Part shown: positions 1 through 10,300 of the stretch, one piece after another | How positions within the stretch are numbered: the stretch's first letter is position 1 | Layout of the letters: the number at the start of each line of letters is the position of its first letter | DNA from: Paulinella micropora | Taxonomy: Eukaryota > Cercozoa > Imbricatea > Euglyphida > Paulinellidae | NCBI GenBank assembly: GCA_019918135.1 | Contig: WBZZ01002571.1 | Location: forward strand, 182,501-246,500 | Direction: 5' to 3' | DNA length: 64,000 nucleotides | The notes under the pieces: generated by a model | Databases searched by the model: none | The model's input: only the letters and a program-made list of their open reading frames with translations | Told to the model about the DNA's origin: nothing | Program-made: the position numbers and the translations under genes

Positions 1-46
1 AAGTTTGTGAAACTGACCGGCATGATTTTGCATTTCCTCTTCAATA

Positions 47-110
<64 letters not shown>

Positions 111-120
111 GTTGCTTGGA

Positions 121-233
121 GCTGCCTTGCGGGGGTGTCAGTAGAGCCTATCGTCAAATCTTCGTACTCCCCTCACGGGTGAGACGATGGAGGCACATGT
201 GCAGAAATGCATTCGCCATTGACTGAGAAGCAC

Positions 234-320
<87 letters not shown>

Positions 321-586
321 GGACACCGTGATAGCCCAGTGGTCAAGTTCTACCATCTGGGCCCTGTCGCCAGTTCGATTCCCGTCGGTGCCACCAGTAT
401 TTTCATTGAACGTAACGATCCGTCTGGACCAGTATTTTCATTGAACATACCGGCCCGTCTGGAAGTGTTGGAACTGCCCTTGCGGGGGTGTCATTAGAGC
501 TTATCGTCAATTCTTCGTACTCCCCTCACGGGTGAGACGATGGAGGCGCATGTGCAGAAATGCATCAGCCATTGACAGAGAAGCAC

Positions 587-589
<3 letters not shown>
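121..589 (+). repeat. Dispersed ~115-bp repeat, two full copies flanking a SINE-like unit
   Basis: Bases about 121-236 and 474-589 are near copies of each other. Both contain the core CTCACGGGTGAGACGATGGA, and both run into an ATT array through the same junction (GAGAAGCACTATT). A third, decayed copy is visible at about 682-730 and also ends in an ATT array. The repeated coupling of unit and array suggests a non-autonomous element whose 3' end is the microsatellite. Confidence 0.75.
321..470 (+). mobile_element. tRNA-derived SINE-like element
   Basis: A pol III A-box-like sequence (TAGCCCAGTGG, 332-342) is followed 40 bases on by a B-box-like sequence (AGTTCGATTCC, 372-382). The ends of this ~73-base segment (GACACCG at 322-328 and CGGTGCC at 386-392) can pair with one mismatch and are followed by A-CCA. 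The D and T stems do not fold cleanly, so this is unlikely to be a working tRNA; a SINE head fits better. The tail holds a tandem duplication of about 36 bases (ACCAGTATTTTCATTGAAC...), then the 115-bp repeat. Confidence 0.5.
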
Positions 590-635
<46 letters not shown>

Positions 636-753
636 GAGTCTTTGGAGCGGAGCCGCGTCACCGAACGGCCCCGTGCTACCAATGGAGGCACATGTCCGAC
701 AGGATCAAAGGCATTGACTGATAAATCTATTATTATTATTATTATTGTTATTA

Positions 754-826
<73 letters not shown>

Positions 827-964
827 GCATAGTTTAAAGAGGGGAGTATAGATACTAGCTTTAGTATAACTAGCTAGTGTGTGTGGCCTTCTATCAGTGA
901 GCCTTTCTCTGTCCTTTTTTTTTTTTAGTGATTCCCTCTAACGGGAAGCGCTGCCATTTTTTTC

Positions 965-3900
965 ATGTGTATTTCAAACTTTAGGTATGCCATGCTGAGG
1001 GCTAGCAAGGCGCCGATATATGTGGCACACCGTGGTGGTGGCTACGGAGTCTTTGCTGATAAATACCTTCCTCCTTCTTTTCAGCTTGGGCTCCTCGAAC
1101 CAGGAGGAAAGTCTTTGCGTGCTGCAGATCATGCTGCATTTTCTGATCATTTCACTATGAAAATTGGGAGTTCCCTGCAAACAGGGATGCATCCAATTAA
1201 ATTCATTAACGAATCGAGCAGGAATGCAATGCATCTCATCAACTCTTCATCGCAAGGGTTCAACAAGCTCGACGATGACACTTGCCGACCGAACGTGAAG
1301 GTAAATTATGTTAGTTGTTACATACATCCATGCAATGTAAGTTTTTGTTACGTGTGTTGTATTTTTTCTATAAATATTGTTGTAAATAATGTCAGGTCAG
1401 CAAGGGTACTCCTATTGTGACTGTCACCACCGCAATATCGAAAGATCAAGAGATTTTGCTCAGCTATGCACCTAATCCAGACCTAGAGATAGCTACGCTG
1501 CCAAGCGATGCACATCCGGTCTGGTTGAAAGAGGCTGCCAAGGAAGGAGCTAAAATCCCAGTTTTCCTGTTCGAGACTGACATTGGTCATGTATGTTTCA
1601 TCGTTCCTGAGAAAGAACATCCGCTTCCACTTAAGTCAATTTCCTTGCTTCATGAAGCAAAGGTTGAACTTTTAGCGTCGGTCAGCAGTATTAGTTCTGA
1701 TGGAAAGCAACCGCTCTCCAGGTCATCATCTATTCCGCCGGAAAAAAAGAGGAAGCTTCTCGACAGCGTGTCCTCAATTTCAGATAGTCGCCGCACGCTT
1801 CTGCCCAGGGAAAGCTCGGACATTACAGTCATCACAGAAAAATCAAGCTTGAGTGATGCACAGGTAAAAAATAAATAAATGAAAATTATTACTGAGAAGA
1901 TTCTTTTTTACAGGCAGGTGTTCCTGACGTTGATGCTAACCTCGACAGCTGGAAACAGTCAGACAGTTCTACTGTCACTACAGGATATGATGTTAGTAGC
2001 TGCAGCAGCTCTAGACTATATCTTCCTACTGGCTCCATGGTAATTTTTTTTCTCTACCTGTCTATGTTCATGCTGGTTAATGTTCATAAGCGATCTTGTT
2101 TGCGTAGAACGTCGACGAAGAGTGTTCAGATACGGATTCAAACGGTGATGCTGCATCTATCAACCCTGGATTGCTTCCTCCTCTGGTCGGCGTGGACGAT
2201 GCGGAATTATCCAACGAGCTTCGATTGAACTTCGACGAGCTTATGGAATCGAATGAGCTGTTGTATAACATCATGAGATTATCACCAATTCCTTACAGCA
2301 GACCACGTAAGAATCCAACGCGCCCCTGCACGATGAAAAGTCGCACGAAAGGTGCAGTGAAGCTTCAGAGACCGTCTGCGCTCCAAAAACTGTTGGGGAT
2401 TACCTTCGCCGACTTGGACAGGGAAGTTAAGTCTGTCTGCTGCAAAAAGTGGAAGTGTTATTCATTTATCGACACGCGTGATGTGCTTTACACGAGAGCG
2501 AAGAATGCGTCATCGTCTCTCAGTGAGCTTTATTCTTGGGCAGCTTCGCAGCTTGAATCGTTTCAAACAAAAACTGGATCGTTTCAGTATATGTATTTAA
2601 CGGAGGCTGTGTGCAAAGTAGCCTGGCAGCGTATCTACGGGATCGGTGATAAAGTTTTGTCAAGAGCACACAAACTTCTTGCAAATAACACGAAGGTTTT
2701 GACAAAAAGCTACTCAACCGTTCCTGAAACAGAAGATGTGGTAGCAGTATTACTCTGCGAGAAGTTCATGGAGAGTTACCCGGAGATATGCAGCGACGGA
2801 ATATGGAGGATGCAAGAAATGGCTCAGGACGCAGGAGTCCAAAACTATGTTCGCGAGAATTGGAAAGATATGTGCCTTCGGTTTGGTTGTTCGAAACGAG
2901 TTGATCCAAATAATCCTCCGACAGACAATACGATCAACAAAGTTTGGCGCATGGATTTTCCGCACGTCAAGTTTGTCAGAGGTATTATGCATATTTTCGT
3001 TATCATTACTTATTACAGGTTTGTTTTGCAGAAGGAGATTTCTCAAAATGCGAGATCTGCACAGAGCTTGCTGCTGATCATTCTAACGGTTTCAGGACTG
3101 AAGTAGAAGCTCAAGAATGGCGTCGCCGTAGCAGGCTTCATCACAAAATTCACAGGGCGTGCCGCGTTGCCAGCATGCAGCGCAAGAAGGCAGCACCAGC
3201 AGATTTTGCTGCCACAGTCATATCAGCCGATATGAAACCGCCAGTGAAGATCCCATCTTGCCGCCGCGCCGCGAAAGATTTCAAAGGAAAAATTGTGTTT
3301 CGCCTTTGCGTTGGAATCAATACCTGCTACACTACCGATACGCATTTTATTCTGACGTACCTTGAAGGCGCGGTAGAACACGGCGCGAACAGCAACATTA
3401 CTATGCTTGCCGCACTTTTACATTGGCAACTTTGGAACCCTCGCACAATGCAAGCGTGGAAATTATATCTTGAGTGGGACGGAGCTGGTGATAACACCGC
3501 GTGGGCGATGCTGGGTTTCCTTGGGCTCAATGTCGTTGACAGAGGAATCCGTTTCCAAGTAGAGTCACATCGCAAGCCACCAGGGCACGGGCACGATGGA
3601 GATGATCAGGAATTTCGAGTTATGGATATCGGGTGGAAGAGCACCTTCCTGACAACTAACATCGCTCAAGCGTTATTAAAGCTCATTCTTGCATTCAAGA
3701 AGCAGCACAAGAAGAGGCATGTGCTGGTTGTTCTCGGATGTAACTACGACTGGATGACTCATTTTAGCCCGTGTATGAACAAGAGTTTCAAAAACTACAA
3801 CAAACCCTTGGCATATAGAATCACCAAGAAAGATCCTGACGCTTTGCCGACTGTAGAGATCGCTACTTGGGGAGACGCACAGGATTTTCATGGAGTGCGT

Positions 3901-3972
3901 GATGATCCCAGAGGAGAACCGATCAATTTGTTAATCGGACGCCCCGGTAATAATATTATCTATCTTTCTCTT

Positions 3973-4017
<45 letters not shown>

Positions 4018-5131
4018 CTTTCTCTCGTTCTATCTATCTATCTCTCTCTCTATTTATGACAGCGACCGACATGCCTCCCAAGCTTCCAGTCGGCTACTTC
4101 GTCAATCCGCGCCTGAAGAAGGATATTCGTGCTTTGGCTACTAAATACCTAGGGCCGGATGAGCGAGCACATGTGGAGGAAATGTTAGCAGGTGGAAATT
4201 TGACCAGAGTAGAGGTGGATGGAGATTACTTCGAAGGCGGCCTGCCCGGCCGTCCTGCTCATATGTCCTGTGTCGATGCAAAAGGCAAGGAATGGAGAGC
4301 AGAATTTCGATTGATCGACGAGCTACCTGTAAATTGGATGGAGTTGCCTCAAGAACGACAGGAGAAAATGAACGCACTTACGCGTTTGACCGATGAAGAG
4401 CTGCTGTCCTTACCACGCACTTATTTTGTTAATGAAGGACGTCCTCCAGCTCACCCGAGATGGCGTGGTGCAAGACAGCTTACTAGCGAAGAAAAGCAGG
4501 AGCAGGATTTAGCATTTGGAAATGCTTCTGAGCCTTGGCGGAAAATTCTCACGTTGCTAAGATCGTCAGAGGAAAAAAAGCAATTTGCGTCCAAGCAGAT
4601 GGTAGTTAGCGAATTGAAATCATGGATGAGAATGCATGGTGTTGCAACGCAAAACTCCGATCGGAAACAGTTCAAGAAGGCAGAGCTTATTGAACAAGCG
4701 TGGAACCATTTCGAACGATGCGACTGTGGGTTCCCTGAGGAAGAAGAGCTTGGTGCTGCTCAGCCTGCAGAACCAGTGGCAGATTCAGAGGATGACTTAT
4801 CTGATACTTCATCTTCCAGTTCATCAACTGACTCATCGTCTGATCGATCTTCTGGTTCAGAGGAAGAAAAGCATGGTATTAGTTTTCTTCTTCTTCTTCT
4901 TCTTCTTCTTCTTCTTCTTCTTCTTCTTCTTCTTCTTCTTCTTCTTCTTCTTCTTCTTCTTCTTCTTGTTCTTCTCCTCCTTAACATGATGCTATCCATA
5001 TTGTAGATGATTCAGATCGCTCCGACGCAAGTTGGAGAATGCGTAACTCAGGAATCCGTTTGCGCGGACGTCGCCGCGCACGTCGTGCTGCGGGTGGACG
5101 TGGACGTGGACGTGGACGTGGTCGTATGTGA
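965..5131 (+). CDS. SET domain - DUF7869-like transposase domain - SAP-like fusion protein
   Basis: Seven exons join in frame to 1,218 residues: 965-1300, 1396-1863, 1914-2039, 2108-2981, 3032-3946, 4063-4875 and 5007-5131. All introns are GT-AG and 50-116 bases. Residues about 10-160 resemble a SET methyltransferase domain: GGGYGVFA near the start, a degenerate NHS-like LINSSS, PNV, and a C-terminal ISKDQEILLSY. A Ser/acidic linker follows. Residues about 590-900 match the DUF7869 family pattern: GDFSKCEIC, HGANSN, LEWDGAGDN, then GHGHDGDDQ where the family has GHTHxDID. That family is DDE-transposase-like; this is from memory and unchecked. A SAP-like helix pair (VVSELKSWMRMHG) lies near residue 1090, then a Ser/Asp-rich tract and an RG-repeat tail. 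It may be a domesticated transposase or the gene of a live DNA transposon. The first exon may start further upstream, and a further 3' exon after 5190 is possible. Confidence 0.7.
3960..4050 (+). repeat. Intron microsatellite (TC)n-(TA)n-(CTAT)n
   Basis: The fifth intron of the SET-transposase gene (3947-4062) is almost entirely CT, TA and CTAT simple repeat before its GACAG acceptor. Confidence 0.9.
4884..4972 (+). repeat. Intron microsatellite (TTC)n
   Basis: The sixth intron (4876-5006) is mostly an uninterrupted TTC run on the plus strand. Long Leu, Phe and Arg frames across it are repeat artefacts. Confidence 0.9.
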
Positions 5132-5821
5132 TTATTTTTTTTGAATGAATTTTTCTGGGTCCGACTTTTTCATAATGGTTTTTGTCTAGGGCAACTGCAA
5201 CTGTAACGCTTCTTCTAAAAACTGAAATTAGAAATTTGTTTAACTCTGATAATGCACCAGAATCTGATGTGAAGCGTCCTCCCTCCGACCCATTCCCCCC
5301 CCCCACCCCCCCCCTCCCCCCTCTACGTACCAGCGTACATCACAGCGGGCAAACAGAATTTTTTGAAGGTAAAACCATGTCTTAATATAGTAAAATGCTT
5401 AATATAAGCAAGAATAAACAGTAAAAGCAAATTCTGCATGTTCGGCATTGTTATCATCATAGATTCATGTAGCCGGGACTACGAAAAAGTAGAAAAATTA
5501 CCGTGTCGGACCGGTTCCTGCCCACCTCTGAAGATGAAGTTAAAGTGTATTACAATTAATAAAAACATATTTTAATATTATTTTTATATGTTCTGCAATC
5601 AGGGAATTCATTTCCTTTCATTTCCACACGTTTTCAAAAAAGTCCATATACTTCATGGAAAATTTCGGAAAAAGGGATACCCCCAAGATTGTCGAATGTT
5701 TAGTTAGAGCGTGCCAAGACAATTTTTTTAACCACGTTTTTATTTCCTAACCAAAATCTGTCCACTACGAAAACAAAAAAAAGTGCCTAAGGAAGTTACC
5801 AAAAAACAAAACATTTTTTAG
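5132..5821. other. Gene-free AT-rich spacer
   Basis: I see no convincing gene. A C-rich patch at about 5290-5330 is followed by AT-rich DNA with AATAAA-like signals near 5555. Bases about 5190-5290 could be a further exon of the preceding gene (acceptor TTTTTGTCTAG near 5190), but I cannot settle this. The spacer marks the left edge of the GC-rich block. Confidence 0.6.
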
Positions 5822-6790
5822 ATGCTTGCTTTCCTGTTGATAACGCTGGCGTCGCGCGCTCTTGGCAGTTGTGCAGACACCTTGTGCATCGGGAACAGTA
5901 CAAAGATCTGCCTGAACCCTCAACAGTCGGTCGCCAACTGTTCGGGCGCGTTCTGCACTTGCCGTATCTCTAGTAGTGGCTCGTTCTTGTTTCCAGGTAA
6001 CAAAACCCACTATGCTGGGTCACTCGCCCTGCCGCTACCCACCAGTCACGGCGTAGAAACGCGCGTGCACATTGCGCAAGGCTGCTACGCGTTAGTAGAA
6101 ATGTATGTGCAGCCCGCTGTTCCTCCCACGGGGCCTTGGGGCGACATAGAATACGACGTGTTGTCTCTTGGGGCACTGTGCGCCGATGCGCTGGACAACC
6201 CAACAGAAAATGTCTGGGCGGTTATCAACAATACTTATAGTAACCAATACGATATAACAAACAGACGTAACTCTTTTATGTCATACGAAATGCCCGAAAA
6301 CTACAACGACACTAAGGGTGATGTCGTACTGCGGCATCGATGGTCCCGCCCGTGCTCGAACTGGTCCAGCGTCGATACATACCTCGTGATTGACTTTTTG
6401 AGGTATAACGCAATCGGAGGCGACTGTATGCAAATAGAGATAGGCACGCCGTTCGAGCTTGCAAAGTCTACAGTTGTTGCGCCTGCTTGTAACTGCACTA
6501 GGGGCGCTTGCCCGCACTTCCCTGTCAATTACAGCAGTTCCCAGGCAAGTAACGGTTATTTGGTTTACAGTGGGTGCGCTAATGCACCCCCACCGACGAC
6601 GGCGGTTGCGCCAACGACATCGAGTGCGCAGCCCCCGGCCACAACAACAACTGCGCTGCTTCCAGCAACACTCCTACCGACTTCGACTTACCATAGCTCC
6701 ACTGTACCAGTCGAATCCGCTGCCGTCAAAACACAGGCGTGGTCTTTTACCGCGTTGATCTTGACTACCGTGGCAATCCTTCTGTCCTAA
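5822..6790 (+). CDS. Secreted, probably GPI-anchored surface glycoprotein
   Basis: This intronless ORF encodes 322 residues from an ATG with no nearby in-frame rival. A hydrophobic signal peptide (MLAFLLITLASRALGS) precedes a Cys-rich ectodomain with many N-glycosylation sequons (NCS, NNT, NDT, NWS, NCT, NYS). Residues about 255-300 are a Pro/Thr/Ser-rich stalk. The last about 18 residues are hydrophobic (WSFTALILTTVAILLS) with no cytoplasmic tail, the usual shape of a GPI-attachment signal. I recognise no named family for the ectodomain. It is the first of three consecutive plus-strand surface-protein genes, so a role at the cell surface or wall is a reasonable inference. Confidence 0.75.
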   Translation: MLAFLLITLASRALGSCADTLCIGNSTKICLNPQQSVANCSGAFCTCRISSSGSFLFPGNKTHYAGSLALPLPTSHGVETRVHIAQGCYALVEMYVQPAVPPTGPWGDIEYDVLSLGALCADALDNPTENVWAVINNTYSNQYDITNRRNSFMSYEMPENYNDTKGDVVLRHRWSRPCSNWSSVDTYLVIDFLRYNAIGGDCMQIEIGTPFELAKSTVVAPACNCTRGACPHFPVNYSSSQASNGYLVYSGCANAPPPTTAVAPTTSSAQPPATTTTALLPATLLPTSTYHSSTVPVESAAVKTQAWSFTALILTTVAILLS

Positions 6791-7326
6791 ATCTTGCTTG
6801 TACCCCCTTTCCTCTTTGTCCGCAATGCCTTGAATGAACAGTGCTAGAAACGGAAAGAAAAAGCAGTTGCTGCAAAAACCCGGCCAAAAACAAAACAAGG
6901 CTTTGCAGATCAGAGATAGAATGCGAGCGGCAAGAAGCAGAGAAGCACGACAGAGGGGGGGGGGGTCCGGGGGTAGGGAGGGCGCGATGTAACGACGACA
7001 GCAAATAATTACTGACTAAAGCAAAAGACCCTAGAAGCGAGCCCGCATCACTATTCCTTTCTAATCCTGTCCCGTTGCTTTCTCCTCTCCCCCCCCCCCC
7101 ACCTCTCCCCCCCAACGCACGTGCGTGTAATTCAGTAGTTCTCTCCTGCGTTCCTTCCCCCCCCCCCACACCGCGGCCCTTTGTTGGCCACACAAAAAAA
7201 AACAGTGGTCATTTTAAAAATCTAAATAAACAGCGTTGGCTACCAAAAAAAAAAAAGAGTTTGTATTAAGTCTGCCAGAAGCTTTTTGAATTGAAGGAAA
7301 AGTAAAGAGGTAACTTTAAGCTTTCA
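6791..7326. other. Spacer with poly-G/poly-C runs
   Basis: No gene is supported. It holds homopolymer runs (G at about 6955-6965, C at about 7090-7110 and 7157-7168) and A-rich tracts just upstream of the next start. Possible promoter sequence for the large membrane glycoprotein lies in the last 100 bases, but no clear motif stands out. Confidence 0.5.
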
Positions 7327-10300
7327 ATGTCGATCGCTGCCTGGGGATTATTGTCGTTGCTGGCAATCGCTCGAGGCGCGGTCGTGCGCAGCATCGTTTC
7401 GGACCTGGTGCAGCGCAACAACGACCAGACGCTCGACGACGCGCGGAGACGCCTGCCGGCGGCCCTTCGGTGACGCCAAACCCTCGCAACAACGAAAACG
7501 ACCGTGACTAGACTTGCCTGGTGCCCATGCTGTGCACGAACGGAGACGTCCTGCCGGGGTACGCGGAGCCACAGTTACACCAGAAGCGCGCGCTCGAGTT
7601 GCACCACACGCAAGCGAGGCTGCGCCTGGCCACGGCGCCGTACAAGGTTTGGATCAACGACGGCCAGACATACCAGAATTACAAAATTACTGAGTATAAA
7701 GGAAATGAATGGTCCGACAAACAGAAGCGCGAGACGCAGCTGGACGCCGACATCGACAGGACCAATGAAACGTACAAGCTGATGCAGGAGCAGGACCGCA
7801 TGCGGCAGCTGGTGGCGTTCCAGGCCATTGACGGGCGCGCGGCGTGCTCGGCCGTGCAGGCCAGCTTCTGGGAGGAATCGCGCCGCCTCGGCAAGGTGCC
7901 GGCCCACGTGCTGGCTATCACGGGCGTCAGCTTCCAGGGCGACGCGAACGCGCCGGGCGACCCGCCGCCGGCCGCTGCGCTGAGAACAGTGACCAGCGCG
8001 CGCGACATGTACCGCTGGCTGCAGGCGATGCGCCTGGCGCCGGCGCCGCCGACTTACCCGAATGTCTACCAGGACCAGGACTACACAATCTTCGGGGCCA
8101 AACAAAATCTGCCGCGCTCGCAGGCGGGCTACCCTACGCAGTGGCAGTGGGACCCGCCTTGTGAACCGGTCGGCACCGCGTACAACGCCCGCGCCGAATC
8201 GAAGGCGTGCCGCGGCAGCGAGAGCAGCGCCCCGGGGCCCAATGCGCTGTACCCGCGCGTGTTCGCCAGCGACAACCGCTGCAAGTTCACTCCCGACATA
8301 ACCGCAGACACGCAAGAGGCGTACAGCTGCGTGCCCGCACAGATCTACGCGGCCAACGCAGCGTCGCGGTGGACCAGCGACGCGTGTGCGACAGTCGACG
8401 AGAAGACGCTGTACTGCGCGCTGGCCGACGACGGCGGCGTCTCGGCGTCCGCAGACGACATCGCGGCCAAGTGCTTCGGCGGGTCGGCCGAGGCCTTCCG
8501 GCGGGCCCTGGTCGAGAGTTTATGGGTGCTGCTGGACGACGAAGGGGACGGCTTCGTGGAGCCGCAGTCAGGCGAATCCGAGCTCGACGTCTACAGGCGC
8601 TACTTCTGCAAGAAAGGACAACTAGCGGCTTCGCAGTTCTGGTTCCGGTCGGCGGGCAACAGCAGCGACGTGGGCTGGCTGCGCAACCTAGAGTGCCCGT
8701 GCGCGGAGTCGACGAACGAGGGGCTCAAGGTGTGCCCCGTGAACCCCTGGGAGCGGCTCGCAGCGGATGGACGGCTGCGCACGCACGGCCAGCTGCAGGC
8801 GTGCGTGCGCAACCGCGGGCGCAGCTACTGCTCGCCGCTGCTGGACTTTCGCTTGCTGCGCGCCGAGATGTCGACCGGCGCCGCGACCATAGAGGACAAG
8901 TGCGACAGCGCTTTTATGAAAGCGATGGGGCAGACCGATAAATACTCCGGCAGCCAGCTATACGCGCTGCTGCTGTTCGCGAACGGTCAAATCCAGAGCA
9001 TGGAGAAGGTCGGCTTCAACTGCAGCACGGCGCGCCGCTGGTGCCGAAAACCGTCTGCGTACGACTGGGGTTTCGACAGCCAGGCCAAGGCTCTGGCAGG
9101 CTGCAAGGACCTGGTAAGCATCCAGCAGCCCCAGAACTGCACCACGGTCTACGGGGGAATCGCGGCGTTTGGACACCCAGATTGCGAGCAGGTCTGCAAC
9201 GAAAACATCTTCTTTTATGGAGTCGACAACCGCCAGTACGAGATTTTCAAGGCCCTGGTCTCCAAGTGCTTCGGTGACGCGACGCTGGCGAGCGCAACCG
9301 CAGCCGACGCGTCGGCGTCGACCGTGGCTGAGGTGAGGGCCGTACCAGAAGCGACGTGCACGCTGAACGGCGCGCAGAACCGGCTGCCGTCGTTCAACCG
9401 CCTGCTGCTGACCAAGGAGACGTACGACTTCCGCACGGGCGGCAGGATAGTTTCGAACACCGGCGAAGGCTGCACTGGCAAATGCACCACCAAGAGCGGG
9501 TACACGTACGAGCCCAGGTGCAAGCCGAACTTTGTCACGTCGCAGACGTCGCAGACGCTGCGCCTGACGGTCGCGAAGGCGGCGCTGGACGTGGCCGCGA
9601 ACGCAGCGGCGCTAGAAAACTTCGTGGCGGAGCTGACGGGCCAGAAGGCCGGCAACAACAGCCTGACCGCCATTGCCCAGGCGCAGGTGCAGGCCATGGA
9701 GGCGCAGGTCAAGGCGCTGAACTTGTCGGCCGACATCAACGACTGGCTCGACAGCGTGCAGCAGGCGTCGCTGGCGAACCTGCAGGGCAGGCTGCAAAAC
9801 CTGTCGTACGGCGTGGCGGAGTACACGGCCCGCTTCGACACGCAGGAGGCGGCGATCGAGGGCCACTTCGCCGAACTGTCGTCGCAGCTCACCAAGGTGC
9901 GCGCGCAGATCGCGCGGCTGGACGAGGGCAGCGGCCAGGCCGTGGCCGAGCTGCGGCAGCTGGCGGCCGCGGTGGACGCGGCGCTGAACGTGACGGCGCG
10001 CTTGATGCAGGACTTCGCGGTCGTGATGGGCAAGTCCGCGGCCAACAGCGCCGAGGTGGCGGCGCTGGCGCGGCGCCTGCTGTACGGGCGCCAGCGCTAC
10101 GTGGCACACGTGCGCGACGTGCAGGAGGAACTGGCGCTGACAACTGCCGGCGAGGTGCCGTTCCTGCCGACGACGCCGTACGACAACTGCACCGAGTACG
10201 GCGTGGCGCCGCGCAAGCTAGCGAACGCCGCCGCCACGGCGCCGGCGCACGAGACGAGATTGTGGCAGGCGACGATTGAGAACGGCGCGGTGTGGGTGGT

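Larger units (their letters stand above)
49..822. repeat. ATT microsatellite cluster (four arrays)
   Basis: Four nearly pure (ATT)n arrays lie at about 49-110, 233-320, 587-634 and 727-822. They are separated by related non-microsatellite segments rather than random DNA, which suggests that one composite unit was duplicated together with its array. Apparent reading frames through this stretch are only poly-Tyr/Ile/Leu translations of the repeat, so I do not call genes here. Confidence 0.95.

Noticed and set aside
321-396. A functional tRNA gene
   Set aside because: A and B boxes and the acceptor ends fit, but the D and T stems do not pair well and the A box is out of register with the acceptor; a SINE head fits better.
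138-827. Open frames with long poly-Ile, poly-Tyr and poly-Leu runs
   Set aside because: They are translations of ATT arrays and have no other coding signal.
4636-4999. Poly-Phe, poly-Leu and poly-Arg frames
   Set aside because: They translate the TTC microsatellite in an intron of the SET-transposase gene.
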